This document shows positions 5,960 to 12,367 of a stretch of 12,384 bases of DNA, piece by piece. The position numbers and the translations under genes are program-made. The notes beneath the pieces were generated by a model. That model had not been told where the DNA came from. It did no database searches and was given only the letters and a program-made list of their open reading frames with translations. This DNA is from Flavobacteriaceae bacterium. Lineage in GTDB: Bacteria > Bacteroidota > Bacteroidia > Flavobacteriales > Flavobacteriaceae. Each line of letters starts with the position of its first letter. The first letter of the stretch is position 1. Location of the stretch: NCBI GenBank assembly GCA_947472705.1, contig CANJDA010000054.1, forward strand, positions 1-12,384. The letters are read 5' to 3'.

Positions 5960-6151
5960 CTATTTTTTAGCTTGTGCAACCGGTTTTGCTGTACTGTTGG
6001 TTTTTGCAGCTACTTTTTTAGCTTTTTGGTGTTTTTTGGTCACTTTGGCTTTTACTTCTTTTACCGTAGCGCCTTTTGTAGTGATGGTGTTTGCATTTAC
6101 CATAAAGGTTGTGCCCAAAAGGACTGCGAATAACATTGCAACTTTTCTCAT
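5960..6151 (-). CDS. Small secreted Lys-rich protein (63 residues), paralogue of the 67-residue protein
   Basis: A 63-residue exported protein. The signal peptide (1-20, ending GTTFMVNA, likely cut before N21) matches the 67-residue protein at most positions, including the shared LGTT and MVNA. The predicted mature part of 43 residues has 13 Lys, one His and a single acidic residue, so it is strongly basic, with a VKEVKAKVTKKHQKAKK core (30-46) and a Lys-Lys C-terminus like its paralogue; it has less Ala and Pro and no clear octapeptide repeat. It has its own box-type promoter (6193-6227) and its own terminator (5891-5922), so it is a single-gene unit. Function is unknown. As with its paralogue, an Asr-like protective role in the periplasm is conceivable. 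The pair probably arose by duplication around the two-component genes. Confidence 0.83.
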   Translation of the reverse strand: MRKVAMLFAVLLGTTFMVNANTITTKGATVKEVKAKVTKKHQKAKKVAAKTNSTAKPVAQAKK

Positions 6152-6192
6152 AATTTCTAAATTTTTGAATTAATAATTTATTTTTAATGAAG

Positions 6193-6227
6193 TAAAATTA
6201 CAGCTGAAAAATGAAGCTAAAATGAAG
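6193..6227 (-). promoter_or_regulatory. Promoter with tandem response-regulator box, upstream of the 63-residue protein gene
   Basis: Reading the minus strand from 6227: CTTCATTTT, 2 bp, CTTCATTTT, 7 bp (TCAGCTG), then TAATTTTA (6200-6193), a -7 element with one mismatch to TAnnTTTG. The spacing is identical to the other two copies. No -33 TTG is seen. A further half-site-like CTTCATTAA (6192-6184) lies just after the -7 element, near the expected start of transcription; its meaning is unclear. The region 6152-6322 also serves the divergent polA gene. Confidence 0.75.
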
Positions 6228-6292
6228 AAATGACTGTTTAAAAAAGTTTAACTTTCCTTTATGATTTTGTCAAAATATTAGGTTCAAATCCT

Positions 6293-6300
6293 TATTTTTA
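6293..6300 (+). promoter_or_regulatory. Possible polA -7 element
   Basis: TATTTTTA matches the TAnnTTTG consensus except at the last base and lies 22 nt before the polA start. A TTTTG at 6265-6269 is 23 bp upstream, rather far for a -33 element. Weak evidence in AT-rich DNA. Confidence 0.3.
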
Positions 6301-6322
6301 CAAGCTATATAAAATTTGATTC

Positions 6323-9175
6323 ATGTCACAAAAACGCCTTTTCCTTTTAGATGCTTACGCCTTAATTTTCCGTGGCTATTATGCTTTTATCAAAAATCCC
6401 CGAATTAATTCCAAAGGCATGGACACTTCGGCCATCATGGGATTTATGAATTCATTGATGGATGTTATAAAAAGAGAAAAACCCGATCATTTGGCGGTAG
6501 CCTTTGACAAAGGAGGAAGTGATTACCGTTACGAAATGTATCAAGAATACAAAGCCCATCGTGATGAAACACCCGAAGCTATAAAGATAGCGGTTCCTTA
6601 CATACAAGAATTGCTAAAGGCGATGCACATTCCGATTATGGAAAAAGCTGGCTTTGAAGCCGATGATTTGATTGGCACCTTAGCCAAACAAGCTGAGAAA
6701 GAAGGCTATCAAATATTCATGGTAACTCCCGATAAAGATTTTGCGCAATTGGTTTCCGAAAATATTTTTATGTACAAACCGGCACGAATGGGTAACGATA
6801 TTGAGATTTGGGGTGTGCCTGAAGTATTAGCTAAATTCGAAATTGAGGACCCTTTACAAGTAATTGACTTTTTGGGAATGATGGGGGATTCGGCCGATAA
6901 TATTCCGGGATTACCAGGTGTTGGTGAAGTAACCGCTAAAAAGCTATTGAAAGAATTTGGCTCAATGGAAAATCTTTTAGCTAATACCGATAAACTCAAA
7001 GGCGCTATGAAAGAAAAAATAGAAGCCAACGCTGAACTCGGTATACTATCTAAAAAACTTGCTCGAATATTATTGGATTGCCCGGTAACATTTAATGCGG
7101 ATGATTTTGAATTATCAAAACCCAATGTTGAAAAAACTGATGCCTTATTTCAGGAATTAGAGTTCCGACAAATGAAAACACAGTTTGACAAATTATTTGG
7201 CACCGGAAAAGAATACGACGAAATTGATTCCAATGGAGTTGAAACTGGAAGCACACAACCTGCGAAAAAAGTTCCAGTAAAAAAGTCAAACGAAGACCAG
7301 TTTGATTTATTTGGTTTTTCGGATGAAGAAAGCGATGAACCAAAACACAATTCATATTATGCCACATTAGAGACAACAGAACATTTTTATCAAATTATTC
7401 AAGGTGATTTGGCCGTGAAACTGTTCTTGCAAAACTTATTGAATCAAACCTCGGTTTGCTTTGATACTGAAACCACTGGAATTGATACACTTCATGCCGA
7501 ATTAGTAGGCATGTCATTTTCTTATGAAAAAGGGAAAGCTTTCTACATACCTTTTCCAGAAAATAGAGAAGAAGCACAACAATTAGCCGATAAATTCAAA
7601 CCTTTCTTTGAAAGTGAAAGCATTGAAAAAATTGGTCAGAATATCAAATACGATTTAAAGATATTATCGAATTATGGCGTTACCGTAAAAGGAAAATTAT
7701 TCGACACCATGATAGCGCATTACCTTATCAATCCGGACATGCGCCACAATATGGATGTTTTGAGTGAAACCTATTTGAAATATTCTCCAAAATCTATTGA
7801 AACTTTAATTGGCAAAAAAGGTAAAGGTCAATTATCAATGCGCGAAGTTCCTTTGGAAGATATTAAAGAATACGCTGCTGAGGATGCCGATATTACGTTG
7901 CAATTGAAAGAAGTGTTTAGTCCCATTTTGGAAAAGGCTGAAACCAAAAAACTTTTTGACGAAATTGAAATTCCGTTGATTCCAGTATTAGCAGCTATGG
8001 AAACGGAAGGTATACGATTAGATGTTGATTTTCTAAAAGCGATGTCAGTAGATATGCAAAAAGAAATCAATTTGTTTGAACAAAAAATATATGAAACTGC
8101 TGGAGAGAAATTCAATTTAGCTTCTCCAAAACAACTCGGTGACATTTTATTTGACAAATTAAAAATTGGTGGTGCCAAACAAAAGAAAACCAAAACTGGT
8201 CAGTATGCTACTGGTGAAGAAGTGCTGAGTTATTTGGCTAATGAGCATCAAATCGTTAGAGACATTTTGGATTGGCGTCAAATGGTGAAACTCCAAAGCA
8301 CTTATATTGATGCCCTACCCAATCAAGTAGATGCTAAAACACAACGCGTACATACCGATTATATGCAAACTGTTGCAGCTACAGGTCGTTTGAGTTCCAA
8401 CAATCCCAACTTGCAGAACATACCTATTCGTACCGAACGTGGACGATTAATTAGAAAAGCTTTTGTTGCTCGAGATGAAAATTACACTTTACTTTCTGCC
8501 GATTATTCTCAGATAGAATTAAGAATCATTGCTGCTTTATCGGGTGAAGAGAATATGATAAAAGCCTTCCAAAACAATGAAGATATTCATCGAAGTACGG
8601 CTGCAAAAGTCTTTAACGTTCCTTTGGAAGAAGTTACCAAAGAACAACGTAGCAATGCTAAAACGGTCAACTTTGGAATTATTTATGGGGTTTCGGCTTT
8701 TGGATTAAGCAATCAAACTTCATTATCCCGTTCCGAAAGTGCCGCTTTGATTGATGCTTATTACAAAACCTATCCGAAACTGAAATCGTATATGTCAGAC
8801 CAAGTTGATTTTGCCAGAGAAAATGGCTATGTACAAACTGTTTTAGGAAGACGCCGTTATTTGAAAGACATCAATTCTGCCAATGCAATTGTACGCGGAG
8901 GTGCTGAACGAAATGCCGTTAATGCTCCAATTCAAGGTAGTGCTGCTGATATTATCAAAATTGCGATGATAAACATCCATAAAAAGCTAACTTCGGAAAA
9001 TTGGCAATCAAAAATGTTGTTGCAAGTACATGACGAACTTGTTTTTGATGTACACAACTCAGAAATAGAAAAAATAAAACCAATGATCAAACACGAGATG
9101 GAAAACGCCTTTATCATGGCAGTTCCTTTAGAAGTTGAATTAGGTTTAGGTAAAGATTGGCTAGAAGCTCATTAA
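6323..9175 (+). CDS. polA: DNA polymerase I
   Basis: A 950-residue family-A DNA polymerase with three enzymatic domains, acting in RNA primer removal, gap filling and repair. Residues 1-~290 are the 5'-3' (flap) exonuclease, with EADD (112-115), TPDKD (135-139) and GDSADNIPG (188-196). An acidic linker (~290-345) follows. Residues ~345-540 are a 3'-5' proofreading exonuclease that looks active: D381/E383 (DTETTG), D444 (NIKYD), Y517 and D521. The polymerase domain carries motif A SADYSQIELR (725-734, D727), motif B with R776, K780, F784 and Y788, and motif C QVHDELVFD (901-909, D904/E905). F784 is the position where Phe rather than Tyr is associated with discrimination against dideoxynucleotides. 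The linker contains QFDLF (326-330), similar to sliding-clamp-binding peptides. The gene is a single-gene unit between a divergent promoter region and a terminator. Confidence 0.98.
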   Translation: MSQKRLFLLDAYALIFRGYYAFIKNPRINSKGMDTSAIMGFMNSLMDVIKREKPDHLAVAFDKGGSDYRYEMYQEYKAHRDETPEAIKIAVPYIQELLKAMHIPIMEKAGFEADDLIGTLAKQAEKEGYQIFMVTPDKDFAQLVSENIFMYKPARMGNDIEIWGVPEVLAKFEIEDPLQVIDFLGMMGDSADNIPGLPGVGEVTAKKLLKEFGSMENLLANTDKLKGAMKEKIEANAELGILSKKLARILLDCPVTFNADDFELSKPNVEKTDALFQELEFRQMKTQFDKLFGTGKEYDEIDSNGVETGSTQPAKKVPVKKSNEDQFDLFGFSDEESDEPKHNSYYATLETTEHFYQIIQGDLAVKLFLQNLLNQTSVCFDTETTGIDTLHAELVGMSFSYEKGKAFYIPFPENREEAQQLADKFKPFFESESIEKIGQNIKYDLKILSNYGVTVKGKLFDTMIAHYLINPDMRHNMDVLSETYLKYSPKSIETLIGKKGKGQLSMREVPLEDIKEYAAEDADITLQLKEVFSPILEKAETKKLFDEIEIPLIPVLAAMETEGIRLDVDFLKAMSVDMQKEINLFEQKIYETAGEKFNLASPKQLGDILFDKLKIGGAKQKKTKTGQYATGEEVLSYLANEHQIVRDILDWRQMVKLQSTYIDALPNQVDAKTQRVHTDYMQTVAATGRLSSNNPNLQNIPIRTERGRLIRKAFVARDENYTLLSADYSQIELRIIAALSGEENMIKAFQNNEDIHRSTAAKVFNVPLEEVTKEQRSNAKTVNFGIIYGVSAFGLSNQTSLSRSESAALIDAYYKTYPKLKSYMSDQVDFARENGYVQTVLGRRRYLKDINSANAIVRGGAERNAVNAPIQGSAADIIKIAMINIHKKLTSENWQSKMLLQVHDELVFDVHNSEIEKIKPMIKHEMENAFIMAVPLEVELGLGKDWLEAH

Positions 9176-9210
9176 AAATAAAAAGGCAATATTATGTTGC
9201 CTTTTTATTT
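9176..9210 (+). terminator. Bidirectional terminator between polA and the T9SS protein gene
   Basis: AAATAAAAAGGCAA (9176-9189) and TTGCCTTTTTATTT (9197-9210) form a perfect 14-bp stem with a 7-nt loop, starting directly after the polA stop. T-rich tracts follow on both strands, so it can end polA and also the convergent operon whose last stop is at 9229. Confidence 0.85.
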
Positions 9211-9228
9211 AATTTATCTGAATTTATA

Positions 9229-9987
9229 TCATTCAATAATTACTTTTTTCCAAGCTTTTTGCGAATCATTTTGTAACTCAATTAAGTAAACTCCGGTTGA
9301 TAAACCTTCAACATTAACTCGACTTTCATTATCGTTTTCTACTTTTATATTTTTAACAAAATCACCTGTTACTGTGTAAATAGTTATTTGTTTCAAGGTT
9401 GTTCTAGTACGGATTAAAAAATTGCCTTTTGCCGGATTTGGATAAATTGAAGAGGCTTCAAGCGAAAAATCTTCTCTGCCAAGATTATTAAAAGGCACAC
9501 TAGTATCTACGATTCTATTTCCTGCACCGTGATAGGCTAAACTAAAAGATGCACTAGCACTATGAGCAACCGCTATACCAATAGTACTAGCAAAATAATC
9601 AAAATCAAAATCAGCTGAATCAGGAGAATTAAAAACTCGGGTAGCTACCAAAGTTCTTACACCAGACGTAACTGTATTTGAAGTAACTGTCCAATTATTC
9701 TGGGTATCCGCTGAAGGTGCACTTCCTATGCCATTATGAGTAGCATCTACCAAAGTGGTGCCATTATAATATACAACATCTGAACCTGCTTCCATTCCTC
9801 CTGAAAACGACCCAAATTGACACGCCATCCACCTGTCTGATGCACCAACTAACGTTAAGGTTGCCATTTGTGTATCATTATTAAGCAAAATGGTGGCACT
9901 TGCTCCTGTTACAGAAACTGGATTAGTAACTTTTGACTGAGAAAAACCCAGTATAGGAAGCAAAATTAATAGTGTAATTTTTTTCAT
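9229..9987 (-). CDS. Secreted DOMON-like protein with type IX secretion sorting domain
   Basis: 252 residues. A Sec signal peptide (1-~17, MKKITLLILLPILGFSQ) is followed by a beta-rich domain (~20-165) and a T9SS type A sorting domain (~180-252: IYPNPAKGNF, then a strand pattern ending STGVYLIEL and KKVIIE). The sorting domain sends the protein across the outer membrane and is removed on export. The middle domain resembles DOMON domains: DRWMACQFG (51-59), GGMEAGSDVVYY (63-74), a DATHNGIGSAPSAD segment (81-94) and LAYHGAGNR (150-158). In heme-binding DOMON domains a Met and a His ligate the iron; M65 and H153 are in fitting positions here. Heme binding is an inference. The start is 6 nt after the stop of the ankyrin gene, so the two are probably one operon. 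The T9SS call is sure; the DOMON call is moderately sure. Confidence 0.88.
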   Translation of the reverse strand: MKKITLLILLPILGFSQSKVTNPVSVTGASATILLNNDTQMATLTLVGASDRWMACQFGSFSGGMEAGSDVVYYNGTTLVDATHNGIGSAPSADTQNNWTVTSNTVTSGVRTLVATRVFNSPDSADFDFDYFASTIGIAVAHSASASFSLAYHGAGNRIVDTSVPFNNLGREDFSLEASSIYPNPAKGNFLIRTRTTLKQITIYTVTGDFVKNIKVENDNESRVNVEGLSTGVYLIELQNDSQKAWKKVIIE

Positions 9988-9993
9988 AACTAT

Positions 9994-10515
9994 TTACTTT
10001 AAAAGATTAATAATTTCTTCATTACCTGAAAACACAGCATATTCAAAGGCTGTCTTTCCTTTATTGTCTTTCAGCTTTTTATCTGCTTTCTTTTGTAGCA
10101 ACAACATAACAGCTTCTTTATTTTTAAACATCACAGCATACATTAAAGCTGTTGTTCCGTTGTCATCCGTTAGGTTTACATTTGCATTTTTAAGTGCCAA
10201 AAACTGAATCATTTCGTTATTCCCTTTTACAACAGAAGCCATTAAAGGTGTTCCCATGCTGCTTTTTTGATTGATGTCGCAACCTGTCTCTATCAACAAT
10301 TTAGCCACCTCATTATTGTTTCTGTAACAGGCCAATGTTAAAGGTGAAAAGCCCTCAGTATTTACTATTTTAAAAACATTTGGGTTTTCTCTCAAAAGTT
10401 GGTTTGCTTCTGCTAAGGTCCCCTTTCTAGCCGCATCAAAAACGGCAACATTGTCCTGACCTATAACAAGGTTTATTATAAAAAGAAATAATGATGTCAG
10501 TACTGTTTTTTTCAT
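9994..10515 (-). CDS. Exported ankyrin-repeat protein
   Basis: 173 residues. An N-terminal signal peptide (1-~20, hydrophobic, ending VIGQ, with cleavage near G19/Q20) is followed only by ankyrin repeats, so the protein is expected in the periplasm. About four full or partial repeats plus caps can be traced: a cap at ~22-50, then repeats starting near N52 (EGFSPLTLACYRNNNEVAKLL), S85 (GTPLMASVVKGNNEMIQFL), T117 (NGTTALMYAVMFKNKEAVMLLL) and D150 (KGKTAFEYAVFSGNEEIINLL). Ankyrin repeats bind other proteins. The next gene, 6 nt downstream, encodes the DOMON-like T9SS protein, which makes it a candidate partner. Periplasmic ankyrin proteins are known beside catalase genes in pseudomonads (AnkB), where they support peroxide resistance; no catalase gene is in this window. 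A good promoter lies upstream. Confidence 0.9.
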   Translation of the reverse strand: MKKTVLTSLFLFIINLVIGQDNVAVFDAARKGTLAEANQLLRENPNVFKIVNTEGFSPLTLACYRNNNEVAKLLIETGCDINQKSSMGTPLMASVVKGNNEMIQFLALKNANVNLTDDNGTTALMYAVMFKNKEAVMLLLQKKADKKLKDNKGKTAFEYAVFSGNEEIINLLK

Positions 10516-10531
10516 TATTTATAAGATTTAT

Positions 10532-10563
10532 CAAATGTATTTTTAAATTGTAATATTAAGCAA
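10532..10563 (-). promoter_or_regulatory. Promoter of the ankyrin / DOMON operon
   Basis: On the minus strand TACATTTG (10539-10532) matches the -7 consensus fully. A TTG (10563-10561) lies 21 bp upstream as a -33 candidate. The -7 element is 16 nt before the ATG, giving a short 5' leader. Confidence 0.6.
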
Positions 10564-10619
10564 CTAAGAAAGGTTGACAAAACGTAAACATTTTAATTTA
10601 TTAACCATTATAAAGGCTT

Positions 10620-11642
10620 TTACAGCTTTTTGGTAGAATCCCTTTGTCGCAATTCCGTTTTGATAGTAGTTGTAGAAAATGTAAAGGTTTCCTCGGCACT
10701 TTCTAATTTGTCAATTAATAATTGTGCTGCAACTTCACCTATTTCAGGGCCATGCTGACTTACCGTTGACATACTTGGTGTCATCCTTCTTGACCATACC
10801 CCATCAGCAAAACCAATAATTTGCAAATCTTGTGGAATTTTGTAACCGTTTTGAATTCCGAGTTTCATAGCCGTTACCGACGCGTGTTCGTCTAAGGCAA
10901 AAACCCCATCAGGTTTGTTCTTAATGAAAAAGCCGCCAATTTTTGAATTAAATTCCTCGTTATCATTGGTTAAAATCACAAGCGTTTCATCTACTTTAAT
11001 TCCATTTTTTTCTAGCGCTTTATAAAACCCTTGTGCTCTCAATTTACCAACGCTCAAATTATCAATAGTGGAAAGCAATGCAATTTTTTTGGCTCCAGTT
11101 TTTATTAAATGTTCCGTTGCATATATCGCTGATTCATAATCGTCTACAATTACTTTATCACAATTTACCTCATCAGCTATTCTGTCAAACATTACTATTG
11201 GGGTTCCTTCATTAATAATTGTAGTAAAATGATCGAACTTCTTCATCTTTTGGGATTCTTCAGCTACTGAGAGAATAAAACCATCAATGGTTCCGTTACT
11301 CAACATCTCCAAAGCATTCACTTCTTTATCCAAAGACTCATTAGAAATACAAGTAATTACTTTGTACCCTTTTTCATCTGCTACTTTCTCAATACCACTA
11401 AAAACTTTGGCAAAAAAAGAATTCAAAATATTTGGGATAATTACTCCTATGGTTTTGGTTCTCCTATTTTTTAGGCTTAAGCCAATGACATTGGGTTTAT
11501 AATTTTTTAATTTGGCATATTCTTGAACCAGTTTCTTAGTAGGCTCACTTATTTCTGGGCTTCCATTCAATGCTTTAGAAACTGTAGAAATAGAAACTCC
11601 TAACTCTTTAGCGATTTGTTTTAAGGTGGCTTTCGACTTCAT
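10620..11642 (-). CDS. LacI/GalR-family transcriptional regulator
   Basis: 340 residues, standard for the family. The N-terminal helix-turn-helix (TLKQIAKELGVSISTVSKAL, 6-25) is followed by the hinge with YKPN (48-51) and L57, the residue that normally inserts into the operator's central step. Residues ~62-330 are a periplasmic-binding-protein-like effector domain, starting KTIGVIIPNILNSFFAKVFSGI-type as in CcpA/PurR relatives, and likely to bind a sugar or a similar small molecule. It lacks any catabolic or SusC/SusD neighbour in the window, so its target genes and ligand cannot be told from context. It is divergent from rplM across a 269-bp intergenic region. TATTTTTA (11669-11662) is a possible -7 element. 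I see no clear terminator after its stop at 10620; the next minus-strand gene has its own promoter. Confidence 0.93.
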   Translation of the reverse strand: MKSKATLKQIAKELGVSISTVSKALNGSPEISEPTKKLVQEYAKLKNYKPNVIGLSLKNRRTKTIGVIIPNILNSFFAKVFSGIEKVADEKGYKVITCISNESLDKEVNALEMLSNGTIDGFILSVAEESQKMKKFDHFTTIINEGTPIVMFDRIADEVNCDKVIVDDYESAIYATEHLIKTGAKKIALLSTIDNLSVGKLRAQGFYKALEKNGIKVDETLVILTNDNEEFNSKIGGFFIKNKPDGVFALDEHASVTAMKLGIQNGYKIPQDLQIIGFADGVWSRRMTPSMSTVSQHGPEIGEVAAQLLIDKLESAEETFTFSTTTIKTELRQRDSTKKL

Positions 11643-11700
11643 TTTATCTTTAGTTAAAGCGTAAAAATAGAAAAAAAATTACCTCTTTGTTCCCTAGAAA

Positions 11701-11736
11701 GTTAAGTTAACTCAAAATCATGATAAAAAAATTGAG
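11701..11736. repeat. Inverted repeats in the lacI-like / rplM intergenic region
   Basis: GTTAAGTTAAC (11701-11711) is a 5-1-5 inverted repeat, overlapping the palindrome AGTTAACT (11705-11712). CTCAA (11711-11715) and TTGAG (11732-11736) flank the palindrome ATCATGAT (11717-11724). They lie 60-95 bp upstream of the lacI-like start codon and are possible operators. They lack the central CG typical of LacI-family sites, and AT-rich DNA gives such repeats easily. Confidence 0.35.
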
Positions 11737-11746
11737 ATTATTCAGT

Positions 11747-11762
11747 AAAATGAATTCATTTT
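11747..11762. repeat. 16-bp perfect palindrome, candidate operator
   Basis: AAAATGAATTCATTTT is a perfect 16-bp palindrome about 100 bp upstream of the rplM -7 element and 105 bp upstream of the lacI-like ATG. It is not followed by a T run and is too compact to form a transcription terminator, so a dimeric DNA-binding protein is the likeliest reading if it is functional. Confidence 0.45.
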
Positions 11763-11837
11763 TCACTTGTTAAGTCCATTCATTAAAAGGAATTTAAGTA
11801 AAATGTTGAGTAGTAGCAAAATATTTAAAAAATGGTA

Positions 11838-11868
11838 TTTGCATTTATAATAATTAATTGTACTTTTG
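11838..11868 (+). promoter_or_regulatory. rplM: Promoter of the rplM-rpsI operon
   Basis: TTTG (11838-11841), 19 bp, then TACTTTTG (11861-11868): a full match to both the -33 and -7 elements of the Bacteroidota housekeeping promoter, with normal spacing. This is the best canonical promoter in the window, as expected for ribosomal protein genes. Transcription should start near 11872. Confidence 0.82.
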
Positions 11869-11871
11869 CAA

Positions 11872-11885
11872 CCCCTTTATTGGGG
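11872..11885 (+). promoter_or_regulatory. Short GC hairpin at the 5' end of the rplM leader
   Basis: CCCC (11872-11875) and GGGG (11882-11885) enclose a 6-nt AT loop, within otherwise very AT-rich DNA, at the predicted 5' end of the rplM mRNA, followed by 26 nt to the ATG. It could be part of a ribosomal-protein autoregulatory leader or a 5'-end stabiliser. The pairing is only 4 bp. Confidence 0.4.
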
Positions 11886-11911
11886 ATGGAATGTTTAATT
11901 AAAAAAATATT

Positions 11912-12367
11912 ATGGACGCATTAAGCTACAAGACACAATCTACAACCAAGGCCACTTCTGGAAAAGAGTGGATCATTGTAGATGCTGAAGGTCATAACTT
12001 AGGTCGTTTTGCTTCAAAAGTTGCGATGCTTTTAAGAGGTAAATACAAGCCAAGTTACACCCCTCACGTCGACTGTGGAGATAACGTAATTGTTATTAAC
12101 GCAGAGAAAATCAACCTTACAGGTAACAAACTTGACGACAAGACTTACATTCGTCACACAGGTTATCCAGGAGGACAAAGAAGTTTGACTGCAAAGGTTT
12201 TGCAATCAAAAAACCCTGCTTTGCTAGTAGAGAAAGCAGTGAAAGGAATGTTACCTAAAAACAAATTAGGAGCAGAACTTTTCAGAAATTTAAATGTTGT
12301 TGTAGGTACTGAGCACAAACAAGGTGCACAAAAACCTAAAACAGTTAACCTAAACGATCTTAAGTAA
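11912..12367 (+). CDS. rplM: 50S ribosomal protein L13
   Basis: 151 residues, the usual Bacteroidota length. Characteristic L13 segments are visible: EWIIVDAEGHNLGRFASKVA (19-38), LRGKYKPSYTPHVDCGD (41-57), VINAEKINLTGNK (61-73), YIRHTGYPGG (79-88) and VEKAVKGMLPKNKLG (106-120). L13 binds 23S rRNA early in large-subunit assembly. The gene has a strong canonical promoter and heads an operon with rpsI: its TAA and the rpsI ATG overlap by one base (TAATG, 12365-12369), so translation is probably coupled. Confidence 0.98.
   Translation: MDALSYKTQSTTKATSGKEWIIVDAEGHNLGRFASKVAMLLRGKYKPSYTPHVDCGDNVIVINAEKINLTGNKLDDKTYIRHTGYPGGQRSLTAKVLQSKNPALLVEKAVKGMLPKNKLGAELFRNLNVVVGTEHKQGAQKPKTVNLNDLK

Noticed and set aside
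3640..6230. Repeated TGAAG units as a CRISPR-like or mobile-element repeat
   Set aside because: The units occur in pairs 11 bp apart at fixed distance from -7 elements, with no spacers, no cas genes and no transposase; promoter boxes explain them better.
6709..8193. Several open frames of 60-138 codons on the minus strand inside polA
   Set aside because: They lie opposite conserved polymerase coding sequence, have no recognisable domain, signal peptide or promoter, and are explained by the codon use of polA.
10590..10640. Possible terminator after the lacI-like gene
   Set aside because: Only short, imperfect complementarity around AAGCTGTAAAAGCC was seen, with no good stem plus T run.
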